Shown here: piece after piece, positions 26,201 to 35,814 of the stretch
Layout: each line of letters opens with the position of its first letter
Numbering within the stretch: position 1 is the first letter of the stretch
DNA from: Lonicera japonica
Taxonomy: Eukaryota; Streptophyta; Magnoliopsida; Dipsacales; Caprifoliaceae
Assembly (NCBI GenBank): GCA_021464415.1
Contig: CM038468.1
Span: forward strand, 32,104,969-32,168,968
DNA: 64,000 nt
Reading direction: 5' to 3'
The notes under the pieces: model-generated
Told to the model about the DNA's origin: nothing
Database searches by the model: none
The model's input: the letters and a program-made list of their open reading frames with translations, nothing else
Made by a program: the position numbers and the translations under genes

Positions 26201-27936
26201 ACAAAGTCAAATCATCATATGAAAATTATCTTACTAACTTATGAATGGTTGAAAAAATGGAGAAGATGAAGGATTCAAAAAGTATTTAACAATACTAACA
26301 ATGGAATGAGAATTGAACTTACATAATTAATGCATTACAAATTTCATCTTTTATCCTTAACAAAGAAATTTACTCCATAATAAATGTAGAGAGACAAGAA
26401 TGATAAAAGTAAACTCCATTTCTCTCTCTAGAAAAAAACTATTACAAGCTCTCTATAAATTGAGAAATGAGAAGTAATAAAGGTACCACTCTCCAAAGCA
26501 ACAATGAAGACTATAAATAGGAGAGTTATGTTGGATGCCAAAAATAAACAATGCTTTTTTTATTTTATTTTTTTGTTTTTGGTGAAGAATTCCACTTTCT
26601 TGGATGCTCTTTGGTCACATGTACAATTACACTTTCTTTCTTTAATTACATGGACATGGAGACTTCCACTTTCTTGAATGTTCTTTAATCACATGGAAAA
26701 TTCCACTTTCTTGGATGCTCTTTGGTCACATGGAGAATTCCACTATTCTCCATGGGACCAAAGAGTATACAAGAAAGTGGAAGTTAAAATGATTAATGAA
26801 GTTGTTTATGTCATAAATTTAAAAGATCCTCTTTGGCAACACTTTAACTAAGAAGATGATGAGTCTTAAAATCACATAAAGTGTAGAAAGCACTCAACAT
26901 ATCATTAAAGTATTTAAAGATTAAAATCTCAAATTTATGGTGTTTCTCTGAATATTCAAATACTAATCATGCCTGGCAATGAAAAGTATCTCATTCAAAG
27001 AAAAAATGGACATAGGTTAGTAAGAAATACACAAGTGTATCATTTTTTCATTAATGCTTGAAATCTATGTATACAAAGCATACAAAGTCAAATCATCATA
27101 CGAAAATTATCTTACTAACTTATGGATGGTTGAAAAAATGGAGAAGATAAAGGATTCAAAAAGTATTTAACAATACTAACAATGGAATGAGATCTGAACT
27201 TACATATTTAATGCATTGCAAATTTTATCTTTTAGCCTTAGCAAATAAATTTACTCTATAATAAATGTAGAGACAAGAATTATAAAAGTAAACTCCACTT
27301 CTCTCTCTAGAAAAAACTATTACAAGCTCTCTACAAATTGAGAAACGAGAAGTAATAAATGTACCACTCTCCGAAGCAACAATAAAGACTATAAATAAGA
27401 GAGTTGTGTTGGATGCCAAAAATAAACAACTAAGAAGATGATGAGTCTTAAAATCACATAAAGTGTAGAAAGTACTAAACATATCATTAAAGTATTTAAA
27501 GATTAAAATCTCAAATTTATGGTGTTTCCATGAATTTTCAAAGACTAATCATGCTTGGCAATGAAAAGTATCTCATTCAAAGAAAGAATGGACATAGGTT
27601 AGTAAGAAATACACAAGTGAGTTGTGTAGAGACAAGAATTATAAAAGTAAACTCCACTTCTCTCTCTAGAAAAAACTATTACAAGCTCTCTACAAATTGA
27701 GAAACGAGAAGTAATAAATGTACCACTCTTCGAAGCAACAATAAAGACTATAAATAAGTGAGTTGTGTTGGATGCCAAAAATAAACAATGCTTTTTTTTT
27801 TTTTTTTTTTTTTTGGTGGAGAATTCCACTTTCTTGGATACTCTTTGATCACATGGACAATTCCACTTTCTTTCTTTAATCACATGGACATGGAGACTTC
27901 CACTTTCTTGGATGCTCTTTAATCACATGTAAAATT

Positions 27937-27981
27937 CCACTTTCTTGGATGCTCTTTGGTCACATGGAGAATTCCACTATT
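27937..27981. repeat. Half hairpin at the end of the repeated units
   Basis: The left arm of the hairpin is present, but the sequence leaves the repeat right after the loop (ccactatt), passing into LTR 5' sequence (gtattaaatacaat). The last repeat junction therefore lies at the hairpin centre. Confidence 0.85.
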
Positions 27982-28178
27982 GTATTAAATACAATATTTC
28001 TTGAAATCTAAAGATAACAAAATAAATACAAAATGTGCCTTTCCAAGCATTGTTAAATACAAAAGTGCTACGAAGACCAATAGCGAAATAAGTTGGCAAA
28101 TCGAGTAGTTTTAGAGAAATAAACGCGTCAAACAACTCAGAAAATAAGCGTATGAATGACAATATTAATCGTTTATCA

Positions 28179-29575
28179 GTGGTGGAATGTTATGAATCTA
28201 AATTTGGAAGTAGATTATAAAGCACATGGGCACCTTCCCTTACAAGTAGATTTTTAGGAGCAAGTTATACCCCATGGGTTCATAAAACAATTTATCTTGT
28301 TTTCTTTTATTATTAATGGATTAAAAGAAAATAGAAATTAAAAAACCTGTAACTATTGAGCTATGTAAGTCAGGCTTGAATTCGAACTTGGTCCAATATA
28401 AATATATTTTATATTACAACTTACTCCATATTTTCTTATTGGTTACAAGCTTGAGTTTGGACTAGTTTGTGTAGACTTAAATGAGTAACATTCAAGTAAA
28501 TACATTCCAAAAAGCTCATGACGTTGATAATTTAACTCCTTTTCTTTCTTTCTTTTTTTCAAATTTTTAGAGTAATTTGTGGTCTTCAAAATCTTGTTTA
28601 GTTTAGACTATAAATTGTAATATTATAGTACATATATACTACATACCAATCTTTGAAATAATTTATGCATATTTTAAATCGACTTGACTGAGCTACATTA
28701 TGCTCAAGCTCGGCCTGAATTTTAACTCAACCATAAAATCTTGTTCCAACACAGCTCAGCTGAAGCTCAATTAAGAGTTGGCTTGAAATTTAGTGTACCA
28801 AATGAGAAAAAGTTAGAACTTATTTGGCTCCATTGATGGATCTACTTTTAGGTTGTTCACGAAAAAAAAAAAATTTACTAAACAAGTGAAAGATAAATAT
28901 TATCTCACTAAATTAATTACTCCTTTCCTTTTTCAACTTTATCGCCAAAACTAAATTTATAATTTTCTATATACCATAAACTTTGTTAAAAAAGGGAAAG
29001 ATAAATATTATCTCACCAAACTTAAAAGTATTTTTACATATTTCCGGTAATAAAAATTTGTTGCTATACGTACGATGTAAAAGTAACATTTTTTTGAAAA
29101 TGAAGACTTACCTGCAATTATCAACTACTTCATATGAGTTCCAATTCCCAGTCTTTATTTATCAAGAAACCATTTTCTATTTTGCGATGTCTTAAATTAA
29201 GAGTTCTATTTCGTAATAATTTGTAAAAGATTAGGATATATATATATATATATAGCAATTGCCACTTCAACACAATGAAATAACAATTAATCATGAGAAT
29301 AATCAATATTACAGTGAATTCCATTTCATAATAATTTGTAAAAGATTAGAATAAGCAATAAACTAACATTCCATCAAAGAATATGTTTTCCAATCTTGTT
29401 ATCCCATCAAAGAGATTCTAACAGAAGAATATGCATTTGCCCATCAAAACTTCCATTTTTCCTTCTCGCATTTTTCAATCCGTGCAACTGAGTACGCGTA
29501 AATGTGAAAAAGAATGCGGGCGCTTACTATATTCAAACAGTTTTTCATTCATCCATGTATGTACTCCTAGAGAAA
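28179..29575. other. Intergenic DNA, nothing recognised
   Basis: AT-rich sequence between the array and the 3' end of the seven-exon gene. No element ends or credible coding frames. A (TA)n run lies near 29237. The 3' UTR of the minus-strand gene would lie in its right part. Confidence 0.45.
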
Positions 29576-31828
29576 TCAATCTATTTTGCCTTTTCCCAAG
29601 CAGACCTGGACAAGAATTAACAAATTTTTACGAGGGTCAATTATTCTCACTTCTTCGGCATTCAATTTGATCGATTCTTTTTGTTCAAAAATGAATCTAA
29701 TGGTTAGTTTCTACTTATTTACTCATTCAGTTTTATAATATTTACCCAAAATAGGTGAAAACACTTTTTATCATTTCATATTTCCTTTTTTAAGTTAGGG
29801 ACGAAGTGAGTTTTAATTTCCTTTTATAAGTAGAATGAACTTTAGTTTATTATTCTTATCGATACCTTTGGAATTCCTTTCCAGCACTCGCGAGATTCTG
29901 AAAGAGAAGACTCTGTCGAAGAAGGATACAAAGTCAAGTCCGAGGAATGCCTTGTAGATATTCTATTACACGAGTCAGTGGACCGTACGTCTTCAGGCTG
30001 CCAAAATAAGAATGCATATTAAACATACTCTTTGATGCCATAAAAAAATTTCAGTTCGATTAGATTTGATACTAGTGCTTATTACCATCATTGGGGAGGA
30101 AATCTCCATGTCTGGAAGTTCTTCTATTTTCCCACCTCGTTTCCTTGAAGACTTAGTTTTTTTCCCAGCTTTATCAGCTCGTACTCTCCCCCATGGAAAG
30201 TAAAACCAGCGCTGAAATTATGAAAAGGAAAAGTTGAAAAGCAGACCTCTATTTATATATCATTCTTTTAGTGCAATGACCTTTCTATAAATTGCTAGAA
30301 GAACACAAGAAATATCTGTTGATTCTGTTCAGCAGGTAGAAAGAAGAATCCGCATTCGCACCTTTAAACAAAATAATATTCCACTTTTCCTTTTCTGATC
30401 AGGTGCTCTCAATTGAGCTAATTCCTGAAGGATCTTCGGCTGCTAAATCAGAAACAATAGCATCCCATTCATTGAATTTGAACAAGAAAACATCAATCAC
30501 CTTTTGAGTTCCATTATAATTTTCCATATATTGTAGGGTAGCTATATTGCCAATGAATATTTTTGCTTTGAGAAGCTGTAATTTATGCTTCTAAAGTTGT
30601 ACATTGCATTGGGAATAATGTCACCCATTATATATATATATATATATTTTTGTTTAAAATGCAACAATTGAGTAGTCGATCAGTACACAATGAATCATTC
30701 GGTTCAACTGAAGGAAGGATCCAAATAGATAGATACCTCAGAGAAAGAACTTGCACATTGGATTTCACCTCCAGTTAAATGAGGAGACTCGGATATCAAA
30801 TCAATCTCTCTTATTCTGTCACATAGTAGCTCAAATCTTCGAGGAGACTCCAGATCAGCTTTTGTCGGAATGTAATTCTCCTTCAATCAACCCATAAACA
30901 TATTCGGATAAAATGCCAATTTTTTTGTTAAATTAAATTAAATCGGGTTGCCTTAATGTAAAATTGCAATGAAAAAACATTGACTAGACTCCAGTTTGTT
31001 AAATTACACTCGGACTTGAGCTAAAACTAGTTGTCACTACTAACATTACGCCAATAAGTAATAATGTTAAAATGTTTGTACATTGTGATTTTAGATCCTT
31101 GCTATTCTGTAAAAGCTCACTAGAAGTATAAATAAATCCCAAAAGTATTTTATGCTTATGAAAAAAAATTATGTTTGCGATTTGCATGGTATGAGTGTGT
31201 ACACACCCATGGATCATAAGAGTGTGTGTATCTGTGTCAGTATTTAAGCAAATTTCACAAAGAGCAATAACGAGATCACGATATATGTATATATATATTG
31301 AGTGAGCGATGTAGATAGAGAGACTTACAAGTTCACCTTTGGGATTAATGTACCTCAATCGAGAATGCCTTTGACGCATAGCTATGCGATAAAGTTCCAA
31401 AGTGGGAGAACCAGTAGAATGACCCGGTGGAATCCTCAACGGCGACGACAACACTTCTTCACTATTATTTGACCTTTGCCTAGTAGACCTGTTAAATAGT
31501 TCTTGCAGCGTAATTGTACCAGTAGATCTCGATGTACTTGACCCGTCTTCTTCGATTTCCGAGCTCCCAATCTTAGGTGCTTCATTCTTCCCTTGTTGCT
31601 GTTACAAGAATATAAGGGGATCGACCCAAGTAAAAAATCTACAAATCTGTGTATATATATCTGTATGTTTTGTGTTTGTTATTTGAAACACATATATATA
31701 AATAAATATAAATAACCCAAAAATTAAATCACATATTAATTGCCAATTGGACATATATATATATATATATAAATAAATAATCAAAATTGATTGTTCAGAG
31801 ATGAAGAATAAGTGGAACTTACTGCCAT
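29576..31828 (-). CDS. Predicted seven-exon gene, 262 aa, family not recognised
   Basis: Coding exons on the minus strand: 31823-31828, 31329-31598, 30737-30880, 30362-30442, 30086-30211, 29866-29997 and 29576-29605. All six introns have GT...AG ends and phase 0, and the joined frame is open to a TGA at 29576-29578. Exon 1 encodes only Met-Ala, behind a long CT-rich leader. Exon 2 is Ser/Thr-rich, then basic (IAMRQRHSRLRYINPKGEL). Exon 3 has ADLESPRRFELLCDRIREI. Exon 5 has FYFPWGRVRADK followed by a Lys/Arg-rich stretch that could be a nuclear-localisation signal. The C-terminus is Ser-rich. No signal peptide, membrane segment or enzyme motif is seen. The exon-1 structure and leader are shared with the fragments near 1530, 6390 and 13740, so this is the best-preserved member of a local family. 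Exons 4 and 7 are short and least certain. Function is unknown. Confidence 0.6.
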
Positions 31829-31870
31829 TATTGTTCTTCAATATGAGCTTCCAACATAAACCTAGCCCCA

Positions 31871-31873
<3 letters not shown>

Positions 31874-31924
<51 letters not shown>
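31874..31924. repeat. (GA)n run in the predicted 5' leader
   Basis: About 25 GA dinucleotides. On the minus strand it is a CT tract about 50 bp upstream of the ATG of the seven-exon gene, typical of plant 5' leaders. Shorter GA or AGT tracts hold the same position in the related copies. Confidence 0.95.
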
Positions 31925-31927
<3 letters not shown>

Positions 31928-32024
31928 CAATTGAATAGACCACTACTAGGTTTACTGCATTTTAAATAAACAAATAAACATCAAAAATTCAAAAGTGGGG
32001 GGAATTTGTAACAAACATTCCTCT

Positions 32025-32028
<4 letters not shown>

Positions 32029-32058
<30 letters not shown>
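32029..32058. repeat. (CT)n microsatellite
   Basis: About 14 CT dinucleotides upstream of the seven-exon gene, in opposite strand sense to the GA run at 31874. With it, it could form an inverted GA/CT pair. Confidence 0.9.
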
Positions 32059-32059
<1 letters not shown>

Positions 32060-33003
32060 TCTATTGGAACTACTGACCTATATTTACATTTTTAACTCAA
32101 GACGTAGAAGAGAAAAATATATGAACTCCATTTTTAATTGATGGGAATGTTTTAATTTAATACTTTTATTTATGTTTTTAGCACATAAAATCATAAATTT
32201 AAAATAAGCAATTGTCTTTTCACGATCATGTCAAAATTAACCTTTCTTATGTTATACAAAAATCAAAATATAAAACATAAATTCTTTCTGACTTGGAAAA
32301 AAAATAGCAAATTAGTAAATAGCCACTTATTGGAGGATTATTAGAACAAAACCCAACTCCTTTTCAAAATTAGGGAGTAGCCCCCAAATATTTTGTTTTT
32401 AATCCATGATAAAAAAAATTTAATTCCATTTTTATTGTTTTAATCTTTAAATTGATTATTATGCCATCCAACTAGATTCAAGTGTATTCCATATATTGTG
32501 CCTTCTGTACAATGGCCTTTTGGTTTGTAATTTTGGTTCCTAAATTGTAGCCTTGCTAAATTTTTTGAATTGAAGTTGGAGAGTGTTAAGGGTTATTGAT
32601 GTTATTGCTCTCAATGGTGCTTGTTTAGGTGTTTCGGCTCCGAGTTAATTTGTAGAAGGATGTGGAGAAGCAAGAGGCAATGTGGGAGAGGCAATATGAG
32701 CTAACCTTGGTGGGTTTTTTATCATTGATTTCAAAGTTTAAGTAACTTGATCTTGATCTATATTAAGTACAACTGATGGGTAGGGATGTGAGTAGGGGGT
32801 GCGCTCGAACCATTGCCCTTTAACAACTTTTAACATACTCTAACCACTTGGGCAACCCTAATTCTTAATAACTTGTATGTTATAATTTTAGTTTACGTCT
32901 TTTGTTATGTTTAGTGTAGACTAATTTTTTTAGCGTTAAGGTTGCCTAAATTATTGAGAAGCCTAATTTGGCCCCAGCTCCATGGGTGAAAAGGATCGTT
33001 ACA
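32059..33003. other. Intergenic DNA, presumed upstream region
   Basis: Upstream of the seven-exon gene. No clear TATA box, element ends or exons identified. Confidence 0.4.
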
Positions 33004-33294
33004 TTATGTGATCAAGCTCCAACAACCCGAACTAATGTTATCCGACTTGTGAAGGAGAAGGAGCTCGGTCAAAGTGTTGATGAATTGTTCTAGAGATTTA
33101 AATGTGCGTGATTCAATTCCTTCTGCTTCAATAGCAAGGATAAACTCATGCTTGTTCGTAAACCAAAAATATAGTGTTTGATTATCAAATATCCGAAAAA
33201 TTTCAAGCGTGGAAGGGTCCTTACCAGAAATAGACTCCTCAAATATTATAGACATATTAAACATTCTACTATGTCTTTGTATTTGCTCGTGCAA
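33004..33294 (-). CDS. Isolated 96-codon open frame, unrecognised
   Basis: An open frame with protein-like composition (contains FDNQTLYFWFTNKHEF and TFKSLEQFINTLTELL) unlike the low-complexity frames around it. No domain is recognised, there are no neighbouring exons I can join to it, and no upstream signals. It may be a single exon, a gene fragment or chance. Confidence 0.2.
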   Translation of the reverse strand: MHEQIQRHSRMFNMSIIFEESISGKDPSTLEIFRIFDNQTLYFWFTNKHEFILAIEAEGIESRTFKSLEQFINTLTELLLLHKSDNISSGCWSLIT

Positions 33295-34764
33295 TATGTC
33301 TTTTTATTTTATCCCACAATATGTCTTTTAACATGTAATCATTAATTGCTATTATGTCTTTTTATTTGTTCGCGTACCCCATATATATTTTATTACTTGT
33401 TGATATAATTTGTCTCAGAGTATTTTTTTTCATAACTTTTTTATTTTTAATTGCTAATAGTACGTTTAGTGCACAACAACTTTAGGATTTCTAGTATTTT
33501 TAAATTAAAGTAAACTTCTCTATTAAGTAGAGGTTTCTTTTGAAAAAACAAAAGGATATTGGTGGATTTCAAAATTCAAAAAATGGTTAGATATTTAGAT
33601 AGCTAATCTTAGGATATTTAATTAGTTTATATGAAAAGTCAACCAACGGTAATTGAGGAAAAAATATAAATAATTAAATTAGAAAACAAATACAAAAAAT
33701 TAATGATTATCCATTATTTTGGGCCATTTCCTAGTTTCTCAAAAGAGATGGGTTAAATGCAAAACTATTGAAAAATAATGGGCTAAAATCTAAAAGTCCA
33801 AAAAAAAAAAGAGTTGAGATGAAAAAAAGTAGGACTTCGCTAGCATAAAAGTCCTGTAAGTTTTTTAAAGTTATAGTAAGTTTCTCACCACAAGTTTGAG
33901 AAAGTTAACCACTTTCATTCAAACTCTATCTTTAATAAGAAAATAAAATCTATTACAATTATAATTATAATTATAAGATTAGAACTCTATTATATTTTTT
34001 GCACAAATTTACCCATCTTATATTTATATTAGTATTAAATTTATCCATAACCAATTATAAATAGGTAATGCTCACGTACTCCTTTTAAAGATATAAATAT
34101 TAGTTCCCATAAAATAAATAAACCAAGGAACATAATTTTCCTTAACTTCTTCTACATTAATTATTATTTCTTCAACTAACGGCTTCAATCAATCAGGCAT
34201 AAAAAATGTCTAACGACGCACAAAGACGCTAAAATTTCTTCCAGAGCTACACGAAGTAACAATAAAACTTCTTTCAAGAGCAAATTTGAATTGTATTTAC
34301 TTTTGCTCTTTTAAAAATATATAGGTATGCCTTTCTATAATTTTTTTTTTCTTTCACTAAATTTGTACAACATACATATTTTTACTCAATTATATTTGTT
34401 GTTATGGCGTAAATAGAAATACTTGCAGATCTATTTACTAATCAAAAAGAGCACATTCCCCACCTCCAGTTTCACTCCCTCACATATGTATACACTTCAT
34501 GTCATATTATAATTATGTCTCATATAAGAAGGCATTGTTTTCATCAATTAGTGTACAAAGAAGGTTAGAGAGAAGCATATACTTATGTAATACATATATT
34601 AGTATACTGATTAAAAAATTCTTATTTAATCTAATCAAATAAAATTAAGAATAAAAATATTTTTATTGTAAAATTGACTGGACTGATTTTGTCCCAACAA
34701 AAAAAAAATAGAATTCTTAATTATTTTTAAGATATCCAAAAACTAGAGTACACAATTAATTAAA
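33295..34764. other. Intergenic DNA, nothing recognised
   Basis: Strongly AT-rich, without supported genes or element termini. Confidence 0.45.
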
Positions 34765-35143
34765 GGAAAATAATGAATTGATAGTATGTAAGTTTCTTTG
34801 AAACTTACAGACATTCTCCACCACACGTTTTTAATATTGCCAATTTTTACCAATTTCAAATCAACTTCAATAATTGCCAATTTTTACCCCTTGTTTCTAA
34901 TATTGACAATTTTTTAAATTGACTTTTCAATAATTGCGAAAAAAAAATTGATTTGAAAAAAATTTGGCAATTATTGAAAAGTCAATTTAAAAAATTGTCA
35001 ATATTAGAAACAAGGGGTAAAAATTGGCAATTATTGAAGTTGATCTGAAATTGGTAAAAATTGGCAATATTAAAAACGTGTGGTGGAGAATTAATGTCTG
35101 TAAGTTTTTTTGAAACTTACAGAATGTCAATTCATCATTTTCC
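34765..35143. mobile_element. Foldback element/MITE, ~379 bp near-palindrome
   Basis: The two halves are reverse complements over nearly their whole length. The left end reads GGAAAATAATGAATTGA and the right end, reverse-complemented, reads GGAAAATGATGAATTGA. The arms meet near 34945-34965. Each end also carries its own small palindrome (tgtaagtttc...gaaacttaca). A reliable target duplication could not be defined because the flanks are A-rich. Long-arm foldbacks of this kind are usually non-autonomous DNA transposons. Confidence 0.82.
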
Positions 35144-35814
35144 AAAAAAATATATTAGATGGTTACAATTAAATTAATAATAAAATGATGAAAATAACTT
35201 TCTCATGCCCAAAGCTTTAGGCTACATTTGACACGCCGATTAAAGAAATGAGATCTAATAGGATAGGATAAAAGTTGAATAAGAAAACTACGTGAACTAG
35301 TCGAATTTGAATTATATTATGTAGGATTGGATAGGATATCAATTAGTAGGATAATTAAGGGTATACTATGCTGGACAAGATATGATAATAATCAATCGAA
35401 AATGCATTAAATAAACTTTGATATCCATATTGTACATTTTGTCGAATATTTTGAAAGATATATATCTAATAACACTTTAAAACTATTTTAGACATCGAGC
35501 TTGATTCTAGAAATGTCTTCCTTCTTTTAACTAAAGAATGGAGTCCCCTTTTTGAGAGGGTAGATGATCGATTGAATTTTTTTACACTAAATTTTATTAA
35601 AATATTCAATCGGGAAGTGGGTGATGTAAAAATCTAAAATTTCAACAGTTGAAGTGCATGCATATATATATATATCAATCTTTAGTTCACCTACTTCTTG
35701 ATTGAATTTTTTGATGAAATTTAGTGGAATTGATCTACTTATCATGGATACCATCCTCACCAAATTTCATTAAAAAAAATTCAATCATTTACCTATTCAA
35801 AAGGGGAAACCCGT
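35144..35814. other. Intergenic DNA with a repeat motif shared with 56990-57330
   Basis: Contains paired phrases such as gaattttttgatgaaattt and ccaaatttcattaaaa, which recur in diverged form at 56990-57330. No gene. Confidence 0.45.

Larger units (their letters stand above)
13843..28178 (-). repeat. LTR-derived tandem array, ~875 bp units
   Basis: This 14.3 kb block is a greatly expanded minus-strand copy of the LTR at 2032-3882. Its right edge at 28178 is the reverse complement of the LTR start TGATAAACG. Its left edge reproduces the distal LTR (ttcctaagtgttg, gcaacccattcccatata, aaaggcataaatttaaacta) but lacks about 290 bp of the LTR 3' end. The middle repeats a unit anchored by ttagccttagcaaagaaatt near 14750, 15680, 18640, 19525, 21065, 21980, 22860, 23740, 24610, 25490, 26350 and 27230, mostly 865-930 bp apart. 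Each unit also carries ctataaataggagagttgtg and a hairpin. An irregular, shortened unit lies at 27425-27640. Small open frames recurring in the units (starting MLDAKNKQCFFYF) are judged non-coding. Confidence 0.9.

Noticed and set aside
13843..28178. CRISPR-like or satellite centromeric array
   Set aside because: Units are about 875 bp, lack short direct repeats with unique spacers, and map to an LTR.
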